Shown piece by piece: positions 23,863 to 32,773 of a stretch of DNA of 64,000 nucleotides (position 1 is its first letter; each line of letters starts with the position of its first letter). Source of the DNA: Salinispirillum sp049115955 (GTDB taxonomy: Bacteria; Pseudomonadota; Gammaproteobacteria; Pseudomonadales; Natronospirillaceae); the NCBI GenBank assembly GCA_049115955.1, contig JAGDZJ010000006.1, positions 1 through 64,000 on the forward strand, read 5' to 3'. Under the pieces are notes generated by a model. It was not told the DNA's origin and searched no databases. It worked only from the letters and a program-made list of their open reading frames with translations. The position numbers were made by a program, and so were the translations under genes.

Positions 23863-24426
23863 GTGTTGGCGAAATTAGTTTTGTTCAATAAACCTTACAA
23901 CGTCCTGTCTCAGTTCACTGATGACACGGGCAAGGCCGTACTGGCGGACTATATTCCGATACGCAACGTTTATCCGGCGGGACGCTTAGACTACGACTCG
24001 GAAGGTTTGTTGCTGTTGACCGACGATGGCGCATTGCAGCACCAGATATCTCATCCAAAGAAAAAGATGTCTAAAACCTATTGGGTACAGGTCGAAGGCG
24101 AGATTACCGATGAGGCACTACAGGCGCTGCGTAGCGGCGTGATCCTTAAAGATGGTAAAACCTTACCCGCCAAGGCCGAACGGCAAGCCCCGCCACCTTG
24201 GCTGTGGCCGCGCAACCCACCGATTCGTGAACGGAAAAATGTGTCAGACAGTTGGCTGAGCTTGCAGATCAGTGAAGGGAAGAATCGCCAGGTGCGTCGT
24301 ATGACAGCCGCGGTGGGCTTCCCTACCTTGCGTTTGATTCGCTACGCGATTGGGCCATGGTCGCTCGACGGCATTCAGCCCAGTCAGTATCAAGAAATAA
24401 GCGTTCATATGCCCAAAGGGAATTAG
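23863..24426 (+). CDS. rluE: 23S rRNA pseudouridine2457 synthase
   Basis: A 187-residue RsuA/RluB/RluE-type pseudouridine synthase without the N-terminal S4 domain, as expected for RluE. The catalytic Asp is Asp43 in AGRLDYDSEGLLLLT; the partner motifs LQISEGKNRQVRRMTAAVG and LRLIRYAIGPW are complete. It modifies U2457 of 23S rRNA in E. coli. Start at GTG 23863, with AGAGG 4 nt upstream. It is divergent from icd, the same pairing as in E. coli. Confidence 0.92.
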   Translation: MLAKLVLFNKPYNVLSQFTDDTGKAVLADYIPIRNVYPAGRLDYDSEGLLLLTDDGALQHQISHPKKKMSKTYWVQVEGEITDEALQALRSGVILKDGKTLPAKAERQAPPPWLWPRNPPIRERKNVSDSWLSLQISEGKNRQVRRMTAAVGFPTLRLIRYAIGPWSLDGIQPSQYQEISVHMPKGN

Positions 24427-24568
24427 TTGTAGCAAAATCCGGTATCGTAAAAACCTCAGAGGCGAAAAGCTGCCTAGGCAAAAAGATTCGACAAAGCGCA
24501 GCTTATTAAAGGTAAGTGAGCATTTGGAGAATCTTTTTAACAACGGCAGATTGAGAAAAGGAGGTTTT

Positions 24569-25594
24569 TTAAATCCAGTTTAAGATGACTTTACCCGACT
24601 GCCCTGACCGCATCACATCAAACCCCTGCTGGAAGTCATCGACAGAAAAGTGATGGGTGATCATCGGGGTTAAATCCAACCCGGACTGAATCAACGCTGC
24701 CATCTTGTACCATGTTTCGAACATTTCGCGGCCGTAGATGCCCTTGATTTGCAGTCCTTTGAAGATCACTTTAGTCCAGTCCACCGCCATATCAGACGGC
24801 GGGATGCCTAGCATGGCTATCTTGCCACCATGGTTCATGCCGTTCAGCATGGCAGTGAAAGCGGATGGCACGCCGGACATTTCCAAACCGACATCAAAAC
24901 CTTCGGTCATACCCAGTTCCCGCATCACGTCGGGCAGTTTTTCTTGTGTCACGTTCACTGTGCGTGTCGCACCCATTTGCGCCGCCAGGCTCAAACGATA
25001 GTCATTTACGTCGGTGACGACGATTTTCCGTGCGCCAACGTGGCGGCAAACAGCAGCAGCCATGATGCCAATTGGACCTGCGCCGGTGATCAGAACGTCT
25101 TCCCCGACCAGATCAAATGACAACGCCGTGTGTACGGCATTGCCAAAGGGGTCGAAAATCGCTGCGAGGTCATCAGGAATGTTGTCCGGCAGTTTGAATG
25201 CGTTGAACGCGGGCAACACCAAGTATTCGGCAAAAGCACCGTCGCGGTTCACCCCGACACCAATGGTGTTGCGGCATAGGTGTGTGCGCCCGGCGCGGCA
25301 GTTTCGGCAATGCCCACAGGTAATATGGCCTTCACCGCTGACGCGGTCGCCGACTTTAAAACCGCGTACTTCTTGGCCCATGTCCACCACTTCGCCGACG
25401 TATTCGTGGCCTGCTACCAAGGGTACTTGAATGGTGTTTTGCGACCACTCGTCCCAGTTGTAAATGTGGACATCGGTGCCACAAATGGCGGTTTTGCGGA
25501 TTTTAATCAGTAAGTCGTTGTGCCCCATTTCTGGCTTGGGCACATCCGTCATCCAGATACCCTGTTCGGGTTTTAATTTAGCTAATGCTTTCAT
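24569..25594 (-). CDS. tdh: L-threonine 3-dehydrogenase
   Basis: A 341-residue zinc-dependent medium-chain dehydrogenase that turns threonine into 2-amino-3-ketobutyrate. Catalytic zinc site from Cys in KTAICGTDVHIYNWDEW and the following GHEY; structural zinc from four Cys in GHITCGHCRNCRAGRTHLC; NAD site ITGAGPIGIMAAAV. The frame opens far upstream (25888) inside kbl; the true start is ATG 25594, overlapping the kbl stop by 4 nt (ATGA). Kbl and Tdh act in succession. Confidence 0.97.
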   Translation of the reverse strand: MKALAKLKPEQGIWMTDVPKPEMGHNDLLIKIRKTAICGTDVHIYNWDEWSQNTIQVPLVAGHEYVGEVVDMGQEVRGFKVGDRVSGEGHITCGHCRNCRAGRTHLCRNTIGVGVNRDGAFAEYLVLPAFNAFKLPDNIPDDLAAIFDPFGNAVHTALSFDLVGEDVLITGAGPIGIMAAAVCRHVGARKIVVTDVNDYRLSLAAQMGATRTVNVTQEKLPDVMRELGMTEGFDVGLEMSGVPSAFTAMLNGMNHGGKIAMLGIPPSDMAVDWTKVIFKGLQIKGIYGREMFETWYKMAALIQSGLDLTPMITHHFSVDDFQQGFDVMRSGQSGKVILNWI

Positions 25595-26793
25595 GCTGAC
25601 TCCACGATGTTCAAATCCCGGCCGACCCGAATAAATGTATCGATTGCGGTGTTCAACTGTTGTTCTGAATGTGCGGCTGACATTTGCACGCGGATACGAG
25701 CCTGCCCTTTGGGCACCACCGGATAAGAAAACGCCACGACATAGACACCCTCGGCTAACATGGCTTCGGCAAACTCTGCCGCTTTGTGAGCGTCGCCGAT
25801 CATCACCGGAATAATAGGATGGCCTGCACCCGCGAGCGTAAAGCCGGCCTCGGTCATGCGGTTCCGGAAGGTAGTGGTATTGCTCCACAGTTGGTCGCGC
25901 AGCGCATCACCGCGTTCCAGCATGCTCAGCACGCGCAACGACGCCGAGACAATGGCAGGAGCCAGTGAATTGGAGAATAAATAAGGCCGCGAGCGTTGAC
26001 GTAACAGGTCAACCACCGGCTTGCGCGCCGCCGTATAGCCGCCTGATGCACCGCCAAGCGCTTTACCCAAGGTGCCGGTAATAATGTCGATACGATCCAT
26101 GACGTCGCAGTACTCGTGGCTGCCACGGCCTTTTGCACCGAGAAACCCTACGGCATGAGAGTCATCGACCATTACCAAGGCGTTGTATCGGTCAGCAAGG
26201 TCACAAATCGCTTTAAGATTGGCGATGATGCCATCCATGGAGAAGACGCCGTCGGTGGCAATCAAGATGTGCCGTGCTCCGGCGGCCTGCGCGGCTTTGA
26301 GTTGAGCTTCCAGGTCTTGCATGTCGTTGTTGGCGTAGCGATAGCGCTGCGCTTTGCACAAGCGAATGCCGTCAATGATGGAGGCGTGGTTCAATGCATC
26401 AGAAATAATGGCGTCGTCGGCCGTAAACAAGGTTTCAAACAAGCCGCCGTTGGCGTCAAAGCACGACGAATACAGAATGCAGTCTTCCATGCCGAGAAAA
26501 CTCGCCAAGCGTTTTTCAAGCTGCTGGTGTAAGTCTTGCGTGCCGCAAATGAAACGCACCGACGCCATACCAAAACCGTGGCCATCCAACCCTGCTTTTG
26601 CGGCGTCGATCAACGATGGATTGTTGGCCAAACCCAGGTAATTGTTGGCGCAAAAGTTCAGGACGTGTCGCCCCTCGCCCACTTGAATGTCACCCTGTTG
26701 CGCCGACGTAATCGTACGCTCGTGTTTGTACAGGCCATCGTTTTGAATCTGCGTCAGCGTGGCCGTGATGTCTTGATAGAAGTCGTTCGACAT
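25591..26793 (-). CDS. kbl: glycine C-acetyltransferase (2-amino-3-ketobutyrate CoA ligase)
   Basis: A 400-residue PLP enzyme of the alpha-oxoamine synthase family. With CoA it splits 2-amino-3-ketobutyrate to glycine and acetyl-CoA. PLP Lys in GTLGKALGGASGGY; HVLNFCANNYLGLANNP, DDSHAVGFLG and the pocket SCFDANGG match the family. It comes first in the kbl-tdh operon, opening threonine breakdown. Length identical in kind to the E. coli enzyme (398). Confidence 0.96.
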   Translation of the reverse strand: MSNDFYQDITATLTQIQNDGLYKHERTITSAQQGDIQVGEGRHVLNFCANNYLGLANNPSLIDAAKAGLDGHGFGMASVRFICGTQDLHQQLEKRLASFLGMEDCILYSSCFDANGGLFETLFTADDAIISDALNHASIIDGIRLCKAQRYRYANNDMQDLEAQLKAAQAAGARHILIATDGVFSMDGIIANLKAICDLADRYNALVMVDDSHAVGFLGAKGRGSHEYCDVMDRIDIITGTLGKALGGASGGYTAARKPVVDLLRQRSRPYLFSNSLAPAIVSASLRVLSMLERGDALRDQLWSNTTTFRNRMTEAGFTLAGAGHPIIPVMIGDAHKAAEFAEAMLAEGVYVVAFSYPVVPKGQARIRVQMSAAHSEQQLNTAIDTFIRVGRDLNIVESA

Positions 26794-26855
26794 GCTTATT
26801 CCTTTGCGCTTCTTATGGCTTGAAAGAATATGAGTCTAGCAAGGAACTGCGGCGC

Positions 26856-26880
26856 GGCGCAGGATTCCCTGCACTGCGCC
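26856..26880. terminator. GC-rich hairpin between the ABC gene and kbl
   Basis: GGCGCAG / CTGCGCC, a 7-bp inverted repeat with an 11-nt loop, lies after the ABC exporter stop on the minus strand. There is no T-run; it could be a terminator or part of the kbl upstream region. Confidence 0.4.
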
Positions 26881-26923
26881 CTGTGCGCGATGGCAAGTAG
26901 CCATTACGGTGCTACAAACCTTT

Positions 26924-28705
26924 CTATATCTGGCCAGTCTGTACCCGCCATTGCGCGGCGTATTGCCCGCCCAACGTCACCAACTCGTCGTGCGTACCTT
27001 GTTCGATCACATGGCCGTGCTCTAACACCACAATCTGGTCGGCGTGCACGACGGTGGACAGCCGGTGCGCGATCATAATGACCGTACGGCCATGGCTGAT
27101 CTTTTTCAATGAGCGCTGAATTGCCGCCTCGGTTTCATTGTCGACGGCGCTGGTGGCCTCGTCGAGCACCAGTATGGGCGGGTTCTTCAATAGCGCCCGG
27201 GCTAACGACAAGCGCTGACGTTGGCCTCCCGATAAACGTACGCCGCGCTCGCCCACCAAAGTATCGATACCTTGCGGCAGGCGTTCGATGAATTCCCACG
27301 CTTCGGCGACTCGCGCGGCTTCGATCACTTCCTCCAGCGGTGCATCAGGGCGTCCGTAGGCAATGTTTTCGCGAATACTGCCTTCGAACAAAAATACATC
27401 CTGACTGACCAGACCAATGGTGCTGCGTAGACTGTTTAAGCTGATGTCATCAATAGTTGTGCCATCAATGCTGATGTGACCTTCGGCGGGGCTGTAATAA
27501 CGCAGTAAAAGCTTTATCAGCGTCGATTTACCCGAGCCCGTTGCGCCCACCAGGGCCAAGGTATTACCCGCCGGAACATCAATGCTGATGCCATGCAAGC
27601 CTTCGTTCGACGATGGATAGGTAAAAGCCAGTTGCGACACAGTAACACGACCTGGAGTAGTTGCTGGCAGTACGGTTTTTCCGTCGTCGGGTACGGCGAT
27701 GTGCAGACCCAGTAAGTCTAGAATGCGACGGGTACTGGCCATGGCGCGTTCGAACAAGTCGATAGTTTGCGCCAAACCAGTCAGAGGCCACAGTAAACGC
27801 TGAGTCAGAAACACTAGGACACCGTAGGCGCCGACGTTTAAGGAGCCTTCCAGGGCCATAAAACCGCCAATCACAAAGGTCGCCAAGAACCCTAACAAAA
27901 TGGCCATGCGAATGACCGGGATGAACGCCGAACTGATGGCGATGGCTTTGCGGTTGGCTTCTACATATTCTTCGCTGGTAACGCGCAAGCGCTCAGCCTC
28001 GCGCAATTCTGCCGTAAAACTTTTGATGGTCGCCATGCCGCCGATGTTGTTGGACAAGCGACTGGACAGGCTGCCGACCTTTTCACGAACGTCGTTGTAC
28101 AGTGGTCCCGCTTTACCTTGGAAGAAAAAAGCGCCCCAAATAATCAGCGGTATTGGCGTAAAAGCGAAGACGGCGATCAGCGGCGACAGAACGAAAAACA
28201 CTGCACCTACTGCGACAACCGTCACTAAAACCTGAATCAGGTCATTCGCGCCGCCATCAAGAAAGCGCTCTAGCTGGTTAACGTCATCGTTCATGACGGC
28301 AACCAAATCACCCGAGCTGCGTGATTCAAAAAAAGCCATGTCGAGCTTCTGTACGTGCTCGTAGGCATCCTGGCGCATATCCGCCTGTAAGCGCTGCGCC
28401 AAATTACGCCATAAGATCATGTAGAGGTACTGAAAGATGGACTCACCGGCCCAAATAAAGAACGTCAAAACAGCAAGAATAAAAATCTGTTCTTTGGGGG
28501 ACTCGAACCCGAGCTGCGCCACAAAGCTGCGGTCCTGATTGACCACCACATCAATGGCAATACCGATCAGAATTTCCGGGGCGATGTCGAACAGTTTGTT
28601 AATGACGGAGCACGTAGTGGCCGCGATGATACGGCGGCGATAGCCTTTGGCGTAGCGTAACAAGCGCCCGAGGGCTTGAAAGGAGGAAGTGGTTTCCGAT
28701 GGCAT
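26924..28705 (-). CDS. ABC exporter, fused permease-ATPase (MsbA-like)
   Basis: A 593-residue half-transporter that should work as a homodimer. Residues 20-320 hold six membrane segments of an exporter-type domain; 355-590 hold the ATPase with Walker A VGATGSGKST, signature LSGGQRQRLSLARAL, Walker B ILVLDEATSAVD and the His of AHRLST. The fold matches MsbA/multidrug exporters; the substrate is unknown. The gene is single. The ATG at 28705 and its AAGGGA ribosome-binding site lie in the 3' arm of a strong inverted repeat (28702-28745), so translation may be controlled. Confidence 0.92.
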   Translation of the reverse strand: MPSETTSSFQALGRLLRYAKGYRRRIIAATTCSVINKLFDIAPEILIGIAIDVVVNQDRSFVAQLGFESPKEQIFILAVLTFFIWAGESIFQYLYMILWRNLAQRLQADMRQDAYEHVQKLDMAFFESRSSGDLVAVMNDDVNQLERFLDGGANDLIQVLVTVVAVGAVFFVLSPLIAVFAFTPIPLIIWGAFFFQGKAGPLYNDVREKVGSLSSRLSNNIGGMATIKSFTAELREAERLRVTSEEYVEANRKAIAISSAFIPVIRMAILLGFLATFVIGGFMALEGSLNVGAYGVLVFLTQRLLWPLTGLAQTIDLFERAMASTRRILDLLGLHIAVPDDGKTVLPATTPGRVTVSQLAFTYPSSNEGLHGISIDVPAGNTLALVGATGSGKSTLIKLLLRYYSPAEGHISIDGTTIDDISLNSLRSTIGLVSQDVFLFEGSIRENIAYGRPDAPLEEVIEAARVAEAWEFIERLPQGIDTLVGERGVRLSGGQRQRLSLARALLKNPPILVLDEATSAVDNETEAAIQRSLKKISHGRTVIMIAHRLSTVVHADQIVVLEHGHVIEQGTHDELVTLGGQYAAQWRVQTGQI

Positions 28706-28745
28706 GCAGACGTCCCTTTAAAAGTGTTTTGGGAAGTCTGCATGC
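28702..28745 (-). promoter_or_regulatory. hairpin covering the RBS and start codon of the ABC exporter
   Basis: In the mRNA (minus strand): GCATGCAGAC, then T, TCCC, a 14-nt loop, GGGA, C, and GTCTGCATGC. The outer 10-bp arms are perfect and the inner TCCC/GGGA adds 4 bp. The inner GGGA is the Shine-Dalgarno and the ATG of the exporter lies in the right arm, so folding would hide both. An out-of-frame ATG lies in the left arm. The same palindrome could also be a protein-binding operator. Confidence 0.65.
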
Positions 28746-28796
28746 TGCCACTGAACCTCGGAAAAACCAAGGTTTTCAGTCGGTTATTATAGAGTC

Positions 28797-29975
28797 TTAA
28801 ACAACCGGATTGACATCCTGCTCGTAATCGACCGATGCAAAACCGAAGCCGAACAGTTTGAAGAACTCTTCTTGGTAGCCCGCGAAGTCAGACAGTTCCA
28901 TCACGTTGTCGGTTGTGCACAGATGCCACAAGCGCTCTACTTCGTTCTGCACGCTGTCGTCCAGCTCTTTCATGTCAACCCGTACACGGCCGTTGTCGTC
29001 CAGCGTCAAGGCTTTGCCAGAATAGTATTCACCCGACAACAACTGATGAATCTGCTCGATGCATCCCTCATGGGTGCCTTGCGCTTTCATTACTTTGTAC
29101 AGCAATGAAATGTACAGCGGCATAACAGGAATGGCGGAAGAGGCTTGGGTAACCAACGCCTTCAACACTGATACCCGAGCACTGCCTTGGTACTTGCTGG
29201 CCAGCGTGGCGTTGATTGCTTTCGCCGCGCGGTCGAGGTCCTCTTTGGCCTTGCCGATGGTGGCCTTGCCATAAATCGGCCAAGTCAGCTCTTTACCAAT
29301 GTAGGTGTAGGCCGTGGTTTGCACGTTGTCGGCCAATACACCGGCTGCGTCCAGCGCGTTCAGCCACAGTTCCCAGTCTTCGCCACCCATGACTTTCACG
29401 GTCGCGTCGATTTCTTCCTGCGTGGCAGGTTCAAGAGTAACTTCGGTAACCTGTTTGGTATCGGTGTTCAGCGTTTTACGCGTTACCGCTTCACCGATCG
29501 GCTTCAACGTCGAGTTGTAGATGGTGTCGGAATTGGGGTCTTTGCGTCGTGGTGAAGCCAAGCTGTATACCACCAGATCAATCTTGCCCATGTTGGCTTT
29601 GATCTCAGCAATCACTTCTTCTTTGGCTTCGTTAGAGAACGCGTCCATATTGAAGGTCTTGGCATAGATGCCTTTTGCCGCGGCCTTGTCTTCAAAAGCG
29701 CGGGTGTTGTACCAACCTGCGGAACCGGTTTTGGTTTCTGTAGCGGGTTTTTCAAACATCACACCCAGCGTATTAGCACCGTAGCCAAACGCGCTGACGA
29801 TGCGTGACGCCAGGCCATAGCCCGTTGAGCTGCCCAATACCAATACGTTTTTTGGGCCTTTGCCTTGCACACCTTGGCGCGCTACGTAGTCAATCTGTTC
29901 TTGTACGTTAGCGGCACAACCCGTCGGGTGAGCTGTGGTGCAGATAAAGCCGCGTACTTTTGGTTTTATGATCAT
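28797..29975 (-). CDS. fabV: trans-2-enoyl-ACP reductase FabV
   Basis: A 392-residue NADH-dependent enoyl reductase closing each cycle of fatty-acid elongation. The N-terminus MIIKPKVRGFICTTAHP is diagnostic for FabV; GSSTGYGLASRI is the dinucleotide site; the active-site Y-x8-K is in YGKATIGKAK; LVYSLASPRRKDP follows the family. I take ATG 29975 with GGAAAT upstream, not the Met four codons earlier. FabV enzymes tolerate triclosan much better than FabI (known for Pseudomonas and Vibrio). The gene is single. Confidence 0.95.
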   Translation of the reverse strand: MIIKPKVRGFICTTAHPTGCAANVQEQIDYVARQGVQGKGPKNVLVLGSSTGYGLASRIVSAFGYGANTLGVMFEKPATETKTGSAGWYNTRAFEDKAAAKGIYAKTFNMDAFSNEAKEEVIAEIKANMGKIDLVVYSLASPRRKDPNSDTIYNSTLKPIGEAVTRKTLNTDTKQVTEVTLEPATQEEIDATVKVMGGEDWELWLNALDAAGVLADNVQTTAYTYIGKELTWPIYGKATIGKAKEDLDRAAKAINATLASKYQGSARVSVLKALVTQASSAIPVMPLYISLLYKVMKAQGTHEGCIEQIHQLLSGEYYSGKALTLDDNGRVRVDMKELDDSVQNEVERLWHLCTTDNVMELSDFAGYQEEFFKLFGFGFASVDYEQDVNPVV

Positions 29976-30092
29976 AGCGATTTCCATTCTTCATCGCGCC
30001 GCCGAAGCCGACGCATGGGTTTACTCAATTGTGGCGTAGTGTAAAAGGCCCGGACAGGAATCTGAACCCTCTTGATTCATAAGTGTTTTGAA

Positions 30093-30374
30093 CTATCGTA
30101 CGATCTGCACGCCCTTCCAGAAGGCAATGTAGCCGCGAATGCCCTTGGCGGTGGACTTCGGGTTGGCATAATACCAAGCCGCGTCTTCGTTAACTTGACC
30201 GTCTACCACGATGGAATAATAGTTGGCGGTGCCCTTCCACGAGCACACAGTCGTCTTGTCGCTGTCGATTAGGTAATCTTCGTTCACCGATTCTTCGGGG
30301 AAGTAATGGTTACCTTCCACCACGACCGTGTCATCGGACTCCGCAATTATTGTATCGTTCCAGATCGCTTTCAT
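30093..30374 (-). CDS. DUF427 domain protein
   Basis: A 93-residue DUF427 protein, recognised from MKAIWNDTIIAESDDTVVVEGNHYFP and TTVCSWKGTANYYSI...AWYYANP. The fold is a small beta barrel; no activity is established for bacterial members as far as I know. ATG 30374 is used, not the GTG two codons earlier; AGGTGG precedes it. It stands between fabV and the MFS gene on the same strand, without overlap. Confidence 0.92.
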   Translation of the reverse strand: MKAIWNDTIIAESDDTVVVEGNHYFPEESVNEDYLIDSDKTTVCSWKGTANYYSIVVDGQVNEDAAWYYANPKSTAKGIRGYIAFWKGVQIVR

Positions 30375-30398
30375 AACCACCCACCTATGTGTCCAATG

Positions 30399-31586
30399 TC
30401 AGGCTACGTCCCGACGGGTTTTCTTGTACAGCAGAATGGCACAACTCATGGTGCCCAACAACACGATTATTGACCCAAATACGACACCCTGCCACGCGGC
30501 CCAGTGCCAAAATGGATAAAGGTAGAAACCACCGGCAGTCGCACCCAAATAGTAGAACAATAAATACAGCGCGGAAGCACTGGCTTTGGCGTGCGTTGCT
30601 TGTTGGCTAACCCAACTGCTGGCCGTGGCTTGAGTAAAAAACAAGCCGAACGCGCTGATGAAAAAGCCGCCGACGATTCCGGCTAAATTGGACGAAAGTG
30701 TTACGAGCGAACCGAGCATTAAAATGCCAATACCCAACACCATACACAGCGGCTGCGGTATGCGCTGAGCGATTCGGCCGGAAATGGCAGAGCCGAAGGT
30801 GCCGGTTAAATAGGTCAGAAACAACAGCCCTAGCCAAGTGGACGACAAGTTGTACGGCGGCGCTGCCAGTAAGAAGGTCACATAACTGTATTGATTGATA
30901 AAAATAAAGAAATTGAAGCCACCGATTAAACAGGCCAACAATATCAGCGGGTTCTGCAAGTGGCCGTACAGGTCACCCAGCATCATTCGAGGGTGTACGG
31001 GCCTTGGAGTAAAACGCTGTGCGGTCGGTAACAGCACAACAAATAGCATCAGCAGTGCGGCACTGAGCCCAGCCATGACTAAAAACACTGCAGGCCAGCC
31101 TAGCCACTCGCCAACGAACCCGCCAATCAGGCGGCCGCTGATACCTCCCACTGTATTGGCACTGATGTAGAAGCCAACGGCGACGATCAGGGCTGGGCGC
31201 TCAAACTCGTCACCCATGTAGGCGATAGCAATGGCGGGTAAACCGCCGAGAAAAAGCCCCAGCAGCCCTCGCAATGCCATCAATTGGGCATAGCTTTGCA
31301 CCTGAGACATGAACAGTACGGTGATCACGACACCCAGTAGGCTGCCAATCATCAGTGGCTTGCGCCCTAGGGCATCCGAAAGCGCGCCGTAGACGAGTAA
31401 GGACAACCCTAACGTTAAGGTGGTTATGGAGAAGCTGTAGCTGGCTTGCAGTGCCGTCAATTCAAATTCAGTCGCCAGCAGAGGCAGTAAAGGCTGCAAC
31501 GCGTACAGATTGGCAAACACCAATATAGAGCCCAGGCACAATGCCCAGATGGCGTGCCGGTAACCTTTACTGCCGAGGGTGATCAA
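30399..31586 (-). CDS. MFS exporter (YnfM/AraJ-like)
   Basis: A 395-residue major facilitator with twelve predicted membrane segments. The motif-A signature between TM2 and TM3 is seen as GALSDALGRKPLMIGSLLG and its half-repeat as GRIAQRIPQPLCMVLG. Sequence flavour (LQPLLPLLATEFELTALQASYSFS) is that of the YnfM-type drug:H+ antiporter group. The substrate is unknown. It follows slyD by 31 nt and may be cotranscribed with it. Confidence 0.85.
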   Translation of the reverse strand: MITLGSKGYRHAIWALCLGSILVFANLYALQPLLPLLATEFELTALQASYSFSITTLTLGLSLLVYGALSDALGRKPLMIGSLLGVVITVLFMSQVQSYAQLMALRGLLGLFLGGLPAIAIAYMGDEFERPALIVAVGFYISANTVGGISGRLIGGFVGEWLGWPAVFLVMAGLSAALLMLFVVLLPTAQRFTPRPVHPRMMLGDLYGHLQNPLILLACLIGGFNFFIFINQYSYVTFLLAAPPYNLSSTWLGLLFLTYLTGTFGSAISGRIAQRIPQPLCMVLGIGILMLGSLVTLSSNLAGIVGGFFISAFGLFFTQATASSWVSQQATHAKASASALYLLFYYLGATAGGFYLYPFWHWAAWQGVVFGSIIVLLGTMSCAILLYKKTRRDVA

Positions 31587-31617
31587 GGTATCACCCGTAT
31601 TGCTATCCTTGCCGCTT

Positions 31618-32100
31618 TTATCCGTGATGATGCCCGCCTACACCGTGCGCATGGCCGTGAGAGATCTCATCGGCTTCTGCGGCACGTACCGACACCACGT
31701 CAACCGCAAACGTCAGCTCACGCCCGGCAAGTGGGTGATTGGTGTCAACATCTACTTGCTTCAGACCAACCTTAACGACGGTCACTTGGCGCGGCCCTTG
31801 GTCTGTTTGCACGGTAGCCATCATACCCGGTTTCCACTTACGCGCACCTTGCAGGTGCTTTAAAGGAATGCGCTGAATGGAATCTTCGTGCGGCATACCA
31901 TAAGCGTCAGCCGGCGGAATGGTCACGGAAAACTGTGTACCCGCTTCCTTACCTTCCATTGCCGTTTCTAATCCGGGAATTATGCCGCCATGACCATGCA
32001 AATACAGCATTGGGTCAGCATCGTGTGACGACTCAATTTCGCCGTGGGCGTCGCTGAGCGTGTAATGGAACTGTACTACCGTATTTTTTTTAATCTGCAT
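31618..32100 (-). CDS. slyD: FKBP-type peptidyl-prolyl isomerase SlyD
   Basis: A 160-residue SlyD: FKBP domain (residues 1-70 and 125-145) interrupted by the chaperone insert (about 75-120). YLHGHGGIIPGLETAMEGKEAG and NHPLAGRELTFAVDVVSVR match E. coli SlyD closely. The C-terminal tail is histidine-rich (HGHAHGVGGHHHG), the metal-binding tail that in E. coli hands nickel to hydrogenase maturation; here it is short. It is divergent from nudJ. Confidence 0.93.
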   Translation of the reverse strand: MQIKKNTVVQFHYTLSDAHGEIESSHDADPMLYLHGHGGIIPGLETAMEGKEAGTQFSVTIPPADAYGMPHEDSIQRIPLKHLQGARKWKPGMMATVQTDQGPRQVTVVKVGLKQVDVDTNHPLAGRELTFAVDVVSVRAAEADEISHGHAHGVGGHHHG

Positions 32101-32311
32101 GATTCGACCTTATGAATTCGGATTCCGGCGCACGTGGGCGACCAGAAAAAACTGTGGCGAGCATTATCAACATCCTCATATTAGGACGCAACGCTTTTAG
32201 ATGTGTTTAAAGGCCTATGCGGAGTGCCTTTTGCATTCCCAAAACAGCCAATTTTCGGTAGCATTGGCGACCCGAATTTTAGGCTGTGCTGCGGTCCTCA
32301 CGAGTTGAACT

Positions 32312-32773
32312 ATGAGCTTCCATCCCCATGTTACCGTTGCGGCACTGATCAAACAGGGTGAACGTTATTTGATGGTGGAAGAAGGTGATCGCCAAGCCTC
32401 GGTGTTCAACCAGCCAGCGGGTCACATTGAAGCCGGAGAAACGGCCGTTCAAGCTTGTGTGCGAGAAGTGTTGGAAGAGACAGGCTGGGACGTAAAGGTA
32501 GCGCATTTAATCGGGGTGTACGTCTATTCGGCGCCCAATGGCGTAACCTATTATCGATTTGGTTTCGCTGCAGAGCCTGTGCAACAAACACAGCACACAC
32601 TGGACAGCGATATCATAGCGGCACACTGGTTAACGTACGACGAGTTGTATGCTCTCCAGAAAACCGGACGACTGCGCAGTCCACTGGTCATGCAACTGAT
32701 TGATGATGACCGCGCAGGCCAACAATTTCCATTGTCACTTATTCACGAAGGGTTTCATGTCACTCAGCAGTAA
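32312..32773 (+). CDS. nudJ: NUDIX hydrolase, NudJ type
   Basis: A 153-residue NUDIX hydrolase. The box G-x5-E-x7-R-E-U-x-E-E-x-G-U is complete (GHIEAGETAVQACV, then REVLEETGW) at about residues 36-58. NudJ (YmfB) removes phosphate from thiamine pyrophosphate and nucleoside di- and triphosphates in E. coli. Position directly before mnmA, which it overlaps by 17 nt, matches E. coli and Pseudomonas and supports the name. Confidence 0.88.
   Translation: MSFHPHVTVAALIKQGERYLMVEEGDRQASVFNQPAGHIEAGETAVQACVREVLEETGWDVKVAHLIGVYVYSAPNGVTYYRFGFAAEPVQQTQHTLDSDIIAAHWLTYDELYALQKTGRLRSPLVMQLIDDDRAGQQFPLSLIHEGFHVTQQ

Noticed and set aside
24569..25888. tdh with a 98-residue N-terminal extension.
   Set aside because: The extension is kbl read in another frame; ATG 25594 gives the standard 341-residue enzyme.
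29976..30092. Possible leader or riboswitch before fabV.
   Set aside because: No conserved fold or terminator/anti-terminator pair is visible in the short gap.
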